DNA from: Cyclobacteriaceae bacterium
Lineage (GTDB): Bacteria > Bacteroidota > Bacteroidia > Cytophagales > Cyclobacteriaceae
DNA length: 44,560 bases
Direction: 5' to 3'
Assembly: GCA_025455225.1 (NCBI GenBank)
Contig: JALOMY010000001.1
Span: 1-44,560, forward strand
Of the stretch, positions 8,651-16,511 are shown piece by piece. A model generated the notes under the pieces. That model saw nothing but the letters and a program-made list of their open reading frames with translations, had not been told where the DNA came from and searched no databases. The first letter of the stretch is position 1. Every line of letters begins with the position of its first letter. A program made the translations under genes and the position numbers.

Positions 8651-8707
8651 CATCGTGTTGTAAACATGATGATGGTGATGATTCAATATGGCTACCGTAT
8701 TGCTCAT
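8630..8707 (-). CDS. hisL: his operon leader peptide (25 residues, five consecutive His)
   Basis: A 25-codon frame from ATG at 8707 to TAA at 8630 encodes a peptide beginning MSNTVAILN, followed by five consecutive His codons (residues 10-14) and ending SFMV. A run of codons for the end product of the operon, directly followed by an intrinsic terminator and then hisG, is the classical layout of ribosome-mediated attenuation. When charged tRNA-His is scarce the ribosome would stall on the run. There is no Shine-Dalgarno sequence, which is usual in Bacteroidota, and the proposed promoter would place the ATG only a few bases from the transcript start. Confidence 0.88.
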   Translation of the reverse strand: MSNTVAILNHHHHHVYNTMRGSFMV

Positions 8708-8719
8708 AAAATTACGGCT

Positions 8720-8751
8720 CAAAGAAAAATAACTAATTGGAATTATCAAAA
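8720..8751 (-). promoter_or_regulatory. probable promoter of the his leader and operon
   Basis: On the minus strand TTTTG (8751-8747) is followed after 19 bases by TTTCTTTG (8727-8720). This fits the Bacteroidota consensus of a TTTG-like -33 box and a TAnnTTTG -7 box, with one mismatch. It would start transcription near 8713, just before the leader ATG at 8707. It overlaps the last codons of the DUF3592 gene on the same strand. Found by eye. Confidence 0.5.
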
Positions 8752-9362
8752 CTGACCTTAATTTTTCTTCTTACATAAACAAAGATTATGGTAAAGATCA
8801 GAAAAACAGCACCTACAGCACCAAATAAAACGGTGAATTCATATCGTTCAGTGTAGTTATTAAGAATAATTTCATCCGGATTGACTGGGTTAATCAGAAT
8901 GGGGATTTGCTCGCCCACCTCATATTGCGGAGGAGTATAGTAAACAGTACCCTTTGCTTCTTTTAATTGACCTTCCCATTCATATTGCAGAACCGGCACA
9001 GCACCCCCGGTATCGTTCCATTCCAGTGAAATGACTTTACCGGTTGCCACTGCTCCATTTTGAAACGGGTTACTCATGAAGTAGAATACTCCGGCAACGA
9101 TTGTAAAAGCCAATGCAATTAGACCAAACAAGAAGGAGAAAATGAGTAAAAAAGCAGAAATACAGCCTGTTACATTGATGACCCGGTCAGGTAATCCAGT
9201 AGGAGAAATTTTACGGGTTTCGGAAACTAAAGCTTCAATTAGTTTGTCTGCCTCTTCTGAAGTTATTTGCAAGCGGGATTGAAAGAGGACTTTTGCCTGG
9301 TCGCGATGGCCGCTTCGTATTAACCGAATAGCCTCCTCTTTTAATTGTTGCTCAAAATTCAT
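8733..9362 (-). CDS. DUF3592 family membrane protein
   Basis: 209 residues. A helical cytoplasmic N-terminus (1-60) is followed by a first membrane segment at about 66-94, an extracytoplasmic beta-rich domain (about 100-168) with ATGKVISLEW and a YEVGEQIPILINPVNPDEI stretch typical of DUF3592, and a second membrane segment at about 175-195 before a basic tail. The family function is not known. The gene is divergent from the TPR lipoprotein gene and lies upstream of the his leader on the same strand. A link with histidine synthesis is not implied, because the his operon has its own promoter and attenuator. Confidence 0.8.
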   Translation of the reverse strand: MNFEQQLKEEAIRLIRSGHRDQAKVLFQSRLQITSEEADKLIEALVSETRKISPTGLPDRVINVTGCISAFLLIFSFLFGLIALAFTIVAGVFYFMSNPFQNGAVATGKVISLEWNDTGGAVPVLQYEWEGQLKEAKGTVYYTPPQYEVGEQIPILINPVNPDEIILNNYTERYEFTVLFGAVGAVFLIFTIIFVYVRRKIKVSFDNSN

Positions 9363-9407
9363 TGTACAGTTTTTGTGAAAATAAAGAATTTTAGATTTTT
9401 CAATGAT

Positions 9408-10448
9408 ATGGGAAATATAAGGTTATCGAAATATCTGTTTGCAGTGCTTTTGCTGCTCCTGGCGTGTTCGGATAATAAGGAAACACGCAAGCAACGGTTT
9501 TTATTAAAAGGGAACGAGCTCCTGTTGAAACAGAATTATGCATTAGCCATAAAGAATTATAATGAAGCTCTTGCTCTTGATTCGTGTTACGCAGATGCAT
9601 TGAATAATTTAGGCACAGTTTATTTCAAACAAAAGCAATTTGCGGAAGCATTGCAGTATTATCAATCTGCCCTGACCTGCCGGGAAAATTTTATTAACGC
9701 CCGGTTTAATGAAGCAAACACTTATTTTGAACTGGGGCGCCTGGATGAAGCGATGCGGGATGTGATGCAGCTTAAGCAATTAAAGCCCGATACAGTTCCG
9801 GTTCATTTCCTTGAAGGATTGATTTACACGCGCAAAAGGGAATTTGCTTCAGCTTTAACTTCATTCAATCATGCATTAACTATTGATACCGGAAACATTG
9901 AATTACTTATTAACCTGGGAACTGTTCATTACTACACCCGGGCTTATCGGGAAGCCCGTGAAATTCTTGATCACGCACGAAAACTAAACCCTGACGAGCC
10001 TAATATTTATAACACGCTGGCAATGGTAAATTCTGCTGAAGGTAATTTGAAGGAAGCGTATTCAATGATTAATCACGCGTTGAGCCTAAGGCCGGGAGAT
10101 GCTTATTTTCTTAATAACCGGGGATATTTTTATTTGTTGGAAGGAGACCTTACTAATGCCGAGAGGGATATCAATGCCAGCATTGCAACTGATCCATATA
10201 ACGGATGGGCATACCGGAACAAAGGAATTTTTTACCTGATGAATGAAAATACGGAATCCGCATTACGCATGTTCAACCAGGCATATGAAATGGATCCTTT
10301 TATCGAGCAAATCAATTATTACCGTGCAGTTACTTATTGGAAAGCCGGAGATCGAATCAAATCCTGTGAGGCATGGAAGCAATCCCAGAATAAGTTAGAG
10401 AACCTGAATCAGGTTATCATCCGTCAGGATTTTAGTATGTGCAAATGA
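9408..10448 (+). CDS. TPR-repeat lipoprotein
   Basis: 346 residues from the ATG at 9408. An earlier in-frame start would overlap the divergent gene and hide the signal sequence. The N-terminus has a lipoprotein signal with lipobox LLAC (cysteine about residue 20). The rest is a chain of roughly eight tetratricopeptide repeats of 34 residues, recognisable from A..NLG..Y, A...Y..AL and P.....N.... patterns, which serve as protein-protein scaffolds. It is probably anchored in the periplasm or outer membrane. The partner is unknown; the name rests on the repeats only. Confidence 0.88.
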   Translation: MGNIRLSKYLFAVLLLLLACSDNKETRKQRFLLKGNELLLKQNYALAIKNYNEALALDSCYADALNNLGTVYFKQKQFAEALQYYQSALTCRENFINARFNEANTYFELGRLDEAMRDVMQLKQLKPDTVPVHFLEGLIYTRKREFASALTSFNHALTIDTGNIELLINLGTVHYYTRAYREAREILDHARKLNPDEPNIYNTLAMVNSAEGNLKEAYSMINHALSLRPGDAYFLNNRGYFYLLEGDLTNAERDINASIATDPYNGWAYRNKGIFYLMNENTESALRMFNQAYEMDPFIEQINYYRAVTYWKAGDRIKSCEAWKQSQNKLENLNQVIIRQDFSMCK

Positions 10449-10493
10449 TTCAAAATATGTGTAATATTGATTAACCGATAAAATTTTACGCAT

Positions 10494-10595
10494 ATGTCAA
10501 AATCAATGGACAGAAAAAAGGAAACCAAGAAGAAGCCGCAGAAGTCTCTCAAGGAGAAGCGAGCTGAGAAACGATCCAAGAAGGACAACGGCTAA
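10494..10595 (+). CDS. very small, highly basic conserved-looking protein (33 residues)
   Basis: A 33-codon frame from ATG at 10494 to TAA at 10595, dominated by Lys, Arg and Glu and with a SLKEKRAEKRSKK core. It follows the TPR gene by 45 bases and is directly followed by an intrinsic terminator at 10617, which supports a real transcript. From memory, similar tiny Lys-rich proteins starting MSK and containing SLKEKRAEK occur in many Bacteroidota genomes. Function is unknown; nucleic-acid or ribosome association would be a guess from the charge. Confidence 0.7.
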   Translation: MSKSMDRKKETKKKPQKSLKEKRAEKRSKKDNG

Positions 10596-10616
10596 GCAAA
10601 ACCATCTTGCACGAAG

Positions 10617-10639
10617 GCCCATCATTGGATGGGCTTTTT
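10617..10639 (+). terminator. intrinsic terminator after the small basic protein gene
   Basis: Perfect seven-base arms GCCCATC / GATGGGC (10617-10623 and 10628-10634) with a four-base loop, followed by TTTTT. It lies 21 bases after the stop codon and is read on the plus strand. Confidence 0.85.
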
Positions 10640-10698
10640 GATTTAATGGGATCGATTTCTCTTTTGACGATAGAAAAATGATGCTTTGATCGAAATCT

Positions 10699-11448
10699 TT
10701 AAGCCTCGATTGCCTTTGTAACATTAGATTTCCTGTTCAGAAATAAATCCAGACTGAGTACAAAGAAAATAACGGCAGAGTTGAATTCTGAAATTTCTCC
10801 TATTGAATCATAATACTGAACGGAATAACCATCTGGTAAAAGGTTGCCTTTAATGAACTTAAACAGAAGCCAATTAAATATAAAAAATGAGCCAAGTACC
10901 AGGGAAGGAACCGGAACTCTCATCTTATTGATTAATTGCTTAACAGGAGAGAACAACAATACCGCAAGAGGAAGAATGCCTCCGAAACTAAAACAGAAAA
11001 TTTTATAGAGAAAATCCACCGTCAATAGCTTTCTTAAACCTGTTTTTTGAGTATGGTCAAAATCGTGATCATTTAGAAATTCGATGTTATGAAGAGTAGT
11101 CTCTCCCTGAACATTGAGTTTTGATAATGATTCAGGTGTTCCAAATCCAAGAATTCGTTGTCCCCAGCTAATCTCTTCACCAAATCCAAAAAATAGAAGC
11201 AAGGCTAACAGTAAAATCCAAACATTTCGTTTAGCAATGAATAGCCGGAACAGTGTAAGCGAGGCAAGAAGAAAAAATAAGGCTGTTAAATATTCAAATA
11301 ATCCATCCTCTTCTCCAAGTGTATTCACATTCTTCTCTCCAAAGAAATAAACAGAGTATGCTGCTACTATTATGATAATAAGAGGAATAAACAATTGTAA
11401 CTTTTGAGTAAGTTCATTTTTTACGGTTTTAAATAAATTGCTAATCAT
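10699..11448 (-). CDS. polytopic membrane protein with a GEEISWGQR motif, function unknown
   Basis: 249 residues with about six hydrophobic segments (roughly 19-36, 52-70, 75-90, 150-170, 182-198 and 220-238). Between the third and fourth spans lies the motif FGFGEEISWGQRILGFGTPE (about 86-105), followed by NVQGETTLHN. This pattern of acidic residues, a Trp-Gly-Gln-Arg and a later His at the membrane edge suggests a conserved polar site. I recall similar uncharacterised membrane proteins in other bacteria but cannot name a family. It stands alone, with a TATATTTG box 43 bases upstream. Not a recognised transporter or protease. Confidence 0.7.
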   Translation of the reverse strand: MISNLFKTVKNELTQKLQLFIPLIIIIVAAYSVYFFGEKNVNTLGEEDGLFEYLTALFFLLASLTLFRLFIAKRNVWILLLALLLFFGFGEEISWGQRILGFGTPESLSKLNVQGETTLHNIEFLNDHDFDHTQKTGLRKLLTVDFLYKIFCFSFGGILPLAVLLFSPVKQLINKMRVPVPSLVLGSFFIFNWLLFKFIKGNLLPDGYSVQYYDSIGEISEFNSAVIFFVLSLDLFLNRKSNVTKAIEA

Positions 11449-11490
11449 ATCGTCACACTTAATTCAAGGGATTTAACTTGTAATAATTGA

Positions 11491-11498
11491 CAAATATA
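11491..11498 (-). promoter_or_regulatory. possible -7 promoter box of the GEEISWGQR membrane protein gene
   Basis: TATATTTG on the minus strand is an exact match to the Bacteroidota TAnnTTTG box, 43 bases upstream of the start codon. No clear -33 TTTG was found at the usual distance. Confidence 0.35.
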
Positions 11499-11559
11499 AA
11501 GCCATATGAGGATTCTTAAATAATTAATTTAAATTAGACATAACTTTAAATTTACTTTT

Positions 11560-12123
11560 ATGACTGCAGGTATTATAACCATTATCATCGTTGCTGTAGT
11601 AGTATTCTATCTTATAGGTATTTATAACAGACTGGTGAAACTGCGAATACGAAGAGAAAATGCATTTGCAGATATTGATGTGCAACTCAAGCAGAGGCAC
11701 GATTTAATTCCCCAACTGGTGAATACGGTTAAGGGGTACATGAAGCACGAAGAGGGAGTATTGGTTAAAGTGACCGAAGCCCGTTCCCAGGCTATGCGGG
11801 CTTCCGGTATTGATGAAAAGATAGCTGCTGAAAAGCAGTTATCATCAGCATTAAGTGGTCTTCGTATTCAACTCGAAGCATATCCTGATCTCAAGGCTAA
11901 TACCAATTTCATGCACCTTCAACAGGAAATCTCCGATATAGAAAATAAGCTGGCAGCTGTACGCAGGTTCTTCAATTCTGCCACCAAGGAATTAAACACC
12001 GCCATACAGGTTTTTCCTAATGTTTTGATAGCAGGTATGTTTGGTTTTAAAACCGAACCTATGTTTGACTTGGGAGAAGAACGCAGCACAGCCCAAAAGG
12101 CGCCCGATATAAATTTTAATTGA
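11560..12123 (+). CDS. LemA family protein
   Basis: 187 residues. An N-terminal membrane segment at about 3-22 (GIITIIIVAVVVFYLIGIYN) is followed by the LemA signature LRIRRENAFADIDVQLKQRHDLIPQLV (28-54, given here as its key residues) and a long three-helix coiled domain ending at about 160. LemA proteins are membrane-anchored with an exposed helical bundle; their biochemical role is poorly understood. It is followed after three bases by an M48 protease gene, a pairing common in bacteria, which suggests a shared membrane quality-control or stress role. Confidence 0.93.
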   Translation: MTAGIITIIIVAVVVFYLIGIYNRLVKLRIRRENAFADIDVQLKQRHDLIPQLVNTVKGYMKHEEGVLVKVTEARSQAMRASGIDEKIAAEKQLSSALSGLRIQLEAYPDLKANTNFMHLQQEISDIENKLAAVRRFFNSATKELNTAIQVFPNVLIAGMFGFKTEPMFDLGEERSTAQKAPDINFN

Positions 12124-12126
12124 TCC

Positions 12127-13068
12127 GTGTCAGGTTACGTGGGCATTCAAAAGCAGATCAGCCGGAACAACCGGATGTCTGTGTTCTACTTGATTGCATT
12201 CCCCTTTTTGGTTTTAGCAGGGGTTTATGCTTTTATTTTTTTCATGACGGGAGATGAATACCGCCCAGCTGATTTTCAGTTGGTGAATTCTGCGTTTGTT
12301 TCGGTAATTCCATGGGTTTTAGGAATGGTACTAATATGGTTTCTCATTGCCTTTACTTTTCACAGCCGGATAATTGATTCTGCAACAGGCGCCAAACCGC
12401 TTGAACGCAAAGAGAATATGCGCGTATATAACCTGGTTGAAAATCTGTGCATGAGTGAAGGAATGACGATGCCCAAAATCCACATCATCGAAGATCCTGC
12501 ACTTAATGCATTCGCCAGCGGTCTTTCAGAGAAGAGTTTTACAGTAACCTTAACCCGTGGCATCATCGATTCGCTGGATGATTTGGAACTGGAGGGTGTA
12601 ATTGCTCATGAACTGATGCATATACGCAATCGTGATGTACGGTTGTTGATAATCACCATCATTTTTGTCGGTATATTTTCATTCCTTGTTCAGATTCTTT
12701 TCCGCAGTATGTTGTACGGATCGGGAAGGAGAAACCGAAAGGATAATAAAGGAATTATCATTGCTTTACTGATTGCCGTGGCCGCCTACTTATTATCCTT
12801 GATTTTTAAGTTTGGTCTGTCGCGAAAACGGGAATACATGGCTGATGCGGGCGCTGCTGAGATGACCAGGAATCCAAAGGCACTGGCTTCAGCACTTCGT
12901 AAAATATCCGGAAACTATGAAGTAAAGTCCGTTAAGGGTGATGACATAAAAGAGATGTTCATTCAGAATCATCCCGATAAATCAAGTGGGTTTATGGGTG
13001 GATTGGAAGGTTTATTTGCAACTCACCCGCCAATTGAAAAGAGGATTGAAATACTGGAACAATTCTGA
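12127..13068 (+). CDS. M48 family membrane metalloprotease (HtpX-like)
   Basis: 313 residues from a GTG three bases after the lemA-like gene. The GTG is preferred over the ATG at 12175 because the family usually has a short Q.NRR segment before the first membrane span. Spans lie at about 20-40 and 60-78, with two more at about 172-192 and 208-230. The zinc site is HELMH (161-165, catalytic E162) with the third ligand E236 in REYMADAGA. M48 membrane proteases degrade misfolded membrane proteins. It converges on the LRR gene with only four bases between the stop codons. Confidence 0.93.
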   Translation: MSGYVGIQKQISRNNRMSVFYLIAFPFLVLAGVYAFIFFMTGDEYRPADFQLVNSAFVSVIPWVLGMVLIWFLIAFTFHSRIIDSATGAKPLERKENMRVYNLVENLCMSEGMTMPKIHIIEDPALNAFASGLSEKSFTVTLTRGIIDSLDDLELEGVIAHELMHIRNRDVRLLIITIIFVGIFSFLVQILFRSMLYGSGRRNRKDNKGIIIALLIAVAAYLLSLIFKFGLSRKREYMADAGAAEMTRNPKALASALRKISGNYEVKSVKGDDIKEMFIQNHPDKSSGFMGGLEGLFATHPPIEKRIEILEQF

Positions 13069-13072
13069 ACGA

Positions 13073-15043
13073 TTAGTTGCGCCTTAGAAAAATAAAACCA
13101 GTCAATGCTTCACTTGCCTGGTCTTTGTTCAAGACATAATAATAGGTGCCTTCCGGCAGTTCTTTTCCTTTATCGCTGATGCCGGTAAACTTCTTGGTAT
13201 TGTTGTCATATCCTTCAGCATCGTAAACCGGGTTACCCCATCGGTCGAAGATCTGAATTCGGTTTTGTGGATACAACCAAATGTTCCGGATATTCAGAAA
13301 ATCATGTTTTCCATTAGGGTTTGTAGTCACTACGTTGTATATCTCTAGTTCGGCATTGCCTTCACCGATCAGGTTAAGCGTAAATACGGGTATATTACTA
13401 TTGCTGAAGATTGTAAGTGTACCGGTTCTTGAACCGATTTCAGTCGGAACGAAACGGATACTTAGTGTTTCACTTTCATTAACGTCAATCTGGGTTGGTG
13501 GTGTGTTTTCGAGGTTGAAATCACCTGTAACTGTAATCGATGAAATGCTCAGCGTAGCACTGCCGGTGTTGCTGATTTCAAATTGACGGATTCGTTGATC
13601 ACCAACTTCGGTCAATTCAAAATTGATTGTTGCTCCATTGGGTTGAGAAATTCCATCTTCTGTTTTGGCACCGATTATTGGAACGCCTGTAACGGTTAAC
13701 GTAGTTGGTTCCGTTTGCAAAGTGAGGTTGGGAACGATTGAATTGGTAATAAACAGTTCATACGTTCCGGCATCCGGAAAATCAACAGCGGCAATAGTCA
13801 GGGTGTTGCTGGTGGCCCCCGCACGGTTTACTCCATTTTTCCTCCATTGGTACTGGTTAGCAGTACCGCCTACGGAAAAACTTTTCGTAAATGTTTCACC
13901 TACAATCAGGTTCCTGGTTTCTCCGCCAGGAATTATCCGCTGAGGTGAATAAATATAATTGGCAATTCCCATATTAGGCTCGAGGTCTTCGAACGTTAAA
14001 TTATTGGTACTCACATTAAGATTGACCAATGATTTTGAAAAGGTGGGTACCGCAGTTAAGAAATTGCTCTGAAGCTGCACATTAGTAAGACTAGAAATTG
14101 TGGCTATTTCGTTAGGTACAATCCCTGTTAATTGGTTATTGCCTACCAATAATTCTCTCAGTTTGGTCAGGTTACCCAATTCTTTGGGAACTGATCCGTT
14201 CAATTGATTTCGGTTAATTCGGAGAAACTGCAGATTACTTAAACTACCAAGTTGTGTCGGTATTCCTCCGGTAAGAAGGTTGTTTGACAAATTTAGTTCA
14301 ACCAATGCAGACAGATTGCCAAGTTGTGTGGGAAGGTTACCGGATAATTGATTTTCACTGAGGGAAAACGAAGTCAGTTTGGAAAGCGAGCCGAGTGCGC
14401 CTGGAATTGAACCGGTTAATTGATTATTGTCTAATAAAAGTTGAACCAGGTTAGTAAGGTTACCAAGCTGAGCTGGAATCGAACCAGTTAACCGGTTAAA
14501 GGTCAGGTTGATTTGTGTTGCTTTAGCCAGGCTGCCTAATTGCGTTGGTATTTGACCACTCAATTGATTGTTGTTTAACAATAAAACAGTCAGGTTACTC
14601 AAATTACCTAACTGAGAAGGAATTGTTCCTGTTAATTGGGCATTACTAAGATTGAGAAAAACCAAGTTAACCAGATTGCCTAATGATGTAGGTATGGATC
14701 CGCTTAGCCTGTTGTATGCTAAGTCCAATGACGTTAACCCCGTAAGGCTTCCTAGTTGTGCTGGAAGTGTACCAATCAGGTTGTTCCCGGAAAAAGGTGG
14801 ATTGGCCGGATTCATATTGATCTGCGTCACCCGGTTTCCAGTAACAGTAATTCCGTACCAGGTACTTACCGGACGGCCGGGTACAAGCCAATTGGTCCTG
14901 GTCGTCCAACCCGGCCCGTTCGTACTGTTATATAATGCTACTAATGCCAGGGAGTCAGAAAGCACTACCTGAGCTTTCGTGGAATAAGAACACGTTAATC
15001 CGACCAACAGACAGAAGCCAAATAGTGCCCTAAAAATTTTCAT
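13073..15043 (-). CDS. secreted leucine-rich-repeat protein with a T9SS type-B sorting domain
   Basis: 656 residues. Signal peptide 1-24 (cleavage likely after TKA). An LRR N-cap region (27-102) is followed by nine plant-type 24-residue LRRs (103-318, consensus L..L.L..N.L.G.IP..LGNL.N), an Ig-like domain (about 365-450, with YQWRKNG and DAGTYELF), an ASH-like beta domain (about 455-565, with FEISNTGSATL), and a C-terminal gliding-motility/CHU_C type-B T9SS signal (about 570-656, with IFDRWGNPVYD and PEGTYYYVL). It is probably exported by the T9SS and fixed at the cell surface, perhaps for adhesion. The next gene, five bases upstream, encodes a PorP/SprF partner. Confidence 0.92.
   Translation of the reverse strand: MKIFRALFGFCLLVGLTCSYSTKAQVVLSDSLALVALYNSTNGPGWTTRTNWLVPGRPVSTWYGITVTGNRVTQINMNPANPPFSGNNLIGTLPAQLGSLTGLTSLDLAYNRLSGSIPTSLGNLVNLVFLNLSNAQLTGTIPSQLGNLSNLTVLLLNNNQLSGQIPTQLGSLAKATQINLTFNRLTGSIPAQLGNLTNLVQLLLDNNQLTGSIPGALGSLSKLTSFSLSENQLSGNLPTQLGNLSALVELNLSNNLLTGGIPTQLGSLSNLQFLRINRNQLNGSVPKELGNLTKLRELLVGNNQLTGIVPNEIATISSLTNVQLQSNFLTAVPTFSKSLVNLNVSTNNLTFEDLEPNMGIANYIYSPQRIIPGGETRNLIVGETFTKSFSVGGTANQYQWRKNGVNRAGATSNTLTIAAVDFPDAGTYELFITNSIVPNLTLQTEPTTLTVTGVPIIGAKTEDGISQPNGATINFELTEVGDQRIRQFEISNTGSATLSISSITVTGDFNLENTPPTQIDVNESETLSIRFVPTEIGSRTGTLTIFSNSNIPVFTLNLIGEGNAELEIYNVVTTNPNGKHDFLNIRNIWLYPQNRIQIFDRWGNPVYDAEGYDNNTKKFTGISDKGKELPEGTYYYVLNKDQASEALTGFIFLRRN
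14090..14737 (-). repeat. nine tandem 72-bp units encoding leucine-rich repeats
   Basis: Codons 103-318 of the LRR surface protein form nine 24-codon units with the pattern L..L.L..N.L.G.IP..LG.L... The units differ enough at the nucleotide level that recent duplication is not obvious. Confidence 0.85.
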
Positions 15044-15048
15044 GGGTT

Positions 15049-15960
15049 TTAAAAATACCGAAATATTTTATGCTGTGTACCCAAAGGACTAAATTCTATC
15101 AGAATGGAGAGTTCGTGGGTTCCGTAATTCCTTGTTAATAAGGCATTTACAGGTAATTCAAATCCATAGCCAATACGGGTTCGCTGGGAGATCTGAATCT
15201 GGGTATTGATGCCTACAGCCGAAAGATTACGCACCGTCAAACCTATCCATAAGGTTTCCATAAAGAGTGCATGCAGGTTGGCATCCAGGGCTATATTTCC
15301 ATCCGGAACCATACGCAAAAGAAACGATGGTTTGATTCTTACTTTGCTGTCAAAGGAGTTATTTAGTAAGACACCACCACTGAAATAAAAATGACGCAGG
15401 TACCGTGTACTGCTTACCAGTCCATCATTTACATCTACATTGAGAATACGGGGAGAAGAGGCACCAAAATAAAACTTATCCGTTTTTATAAATATTCCGG
15501 CACCGAAATTTGGTTTTGTGTATTGAGTGAGATTGAGATTCAGATCCTCATCGTCCAGGTACTCCAGGTTTAATTTTGTATAATCATACCGGTAATTGAT
15601 AATGCCTCCCTGAACTCCCAGAGCCAGAATGAATCCATTGCTTTCAATGACGTTAAAGGAGAAGGGTAGTTGAAATTCGAAATTCTGATTAATACCTAAT
15701 TGATCGGAGACCAGCATGCCACCGGTACCAAACCGATAACCCAATGATGATGTGACCGATAAAAAATTGGTGAGGGGGGCACCGTCAATGCCAATCCATT
15801 GCTTGCGTGAAATCAGGTTTACCGTAACATCTTTATAAATTCCAACATAGGCCGGGTTGATCATCCCCTGGTTATAGAAATAAAGATTGTATAATGGGTC
15901 CTGCTGCGCTTTACCCCCAAGAGCCAACAAAAACAGTAAAAACAAGACGGTACTCCGCAT
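15049..15960 (-). CDS. PorP/SprF family type IX secretion outer-membrane protein
   Basis: 303 residues. Signal peptide 1-18 (GGKAQ) followed by the family hallmark QQDPLYNLYFYNQGMINPAY (19-38, given as its key residues) and RKQWIGIDGAP (52-62), then alternating beta strands of an outer-membrane barrel to the C-terminal FRYF. PorP/SprF proteins are paired with T9SS substrates that carry type-B C-terminal domains and help fix them at the cell surface. The gene immediately downstream encodes just such a substrate, so the two probably form a dedicated pair in one operon. Confidence 0.92.
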   Translation of the reverse strand: MRSTVLFLLFLLALGGKAQQDPLYNLYFYNQGMINPAYVGIYKDVTVNLISRKQWIGIDGAPLTNFLSVTSSLGYRFGTGGMLVSDQLGINQNFEFQLPFSFNVIESNGFILALGVQGGIINYRYDYTKLNLEYLDDEDLNLNLTQYTKPNFGAGIFIKTDKFYFGASSPRILNVDVNDGLVSSTRYLRHFYFSGGVLLNNSFDSKVRIKPSFLLRMVPDGNIALDANLHALFMETLWIGLTVRNLSAVGINTQIQISQRTRIGYGFELPVNALLTRNYGTHELSILIEFSPLGTQHKIFRYF

Positions 15961-16154
15961 TCAAATGGTACGCCTAAAGCCAATTTAAGGGCGTGAAGGT
16001 AATAATTTATAGTTAAATGGGTACGAACAGATTTTGAAGAGGCATGCTCAAAACTAAGAATATGGCCATTCTGCAAAGGCCTGATTCGGATTACAGTACT
16101 AGTTCAGACCGTTTATAAATTCAACCCTAATGCAACCTGTTAGTAATAGATACG

Positions 16155-16162
16155 TATATTTG
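16155..16162 (+). promoter_or_regulatory. possible -7 promoter box of the PadR-permease operon
   Basis: TATATTTG matches the TAnnTTTG box of Bacteroidota promoters and lies 19 bases before the ATG of the PadR gene. The surrounding AT-rich sequence (ACGTATATTTG, AAATATATAG) could also hold an operator for the autoregulating PadR protein. No good -33 box. Confidence 0.4.
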
Positions 16163-16181
16163 TTTTACAAAATATATAGAA

Positions 16182-16511
16182 ATGAATAAAGATTACCTCG
16201 GAGAATTTGAGGAATTGGTGCTTACCATGGTGGGCATATTGGGTGAAGAAGCGTACGGAATTGCCATTGTTAATGAGATTCACGAACGATTGGGCAGGGA
16301 AGTGAATCTAAGTGCCGTGCATGTAACCCTTTACAGGCTTGAAGACAAAGGACACGTTAAATCAAGAATGGGAGGGGCAACCAATGCCCGTGGAGGAAGG
16401 CGCAAACGGATATTTACGATTACCAATGCCGGATTGGCCATGTTAAAAAACATGAAGGAAGCCCGCATTGATCTTTGGCGGATGATACCCCAACTTAAGT
16501 ATAGTGTATGA
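16182..16511 (+). CDS. PadR family transcriptional regulator
   Basis: 109 residues, all one winged-helix domain with the PadR pattern LGEFEELVLTMVGILGEEAYG (key residues 5-25), a recognition helix around VNLSAVHVTLYRLEDKGHV (38-56) and a beta-wing with GGRRKRIFTIT (69-79). This short form lacks a long C-terminal dimer domain. PadR proteins are usually repressors that release DNA on binding a ligand. It overlaps the start of the permease gene by four bases, so it almost certainly controls that gene and itself. Confidence 0.93.
   Translation: MNKDYLGEFEELVLTMVGILGEEAYGIAIVNEIHERLGREVNLSAVHVTLYRLEDKGHVKSRMGGATNARGGRRKRIFTITNAGLAMLKNMKEARIDLWRMIPQLKYSV

Noticed and set aside
8641..8707. His-rich run as a possible metal-binding small protein
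   Set aside because: Its place directly before a terminator and hisG makes a regulatory leader peptide far more likely.
15961..16181. 221-base gap between the divergent porP/sprF-like and padR genes searched for a gene or RNA
   Set aside because: No supported reading frame, tRNA-like fold or terminator was found. Only the promoter-like box at 16155 stands out.
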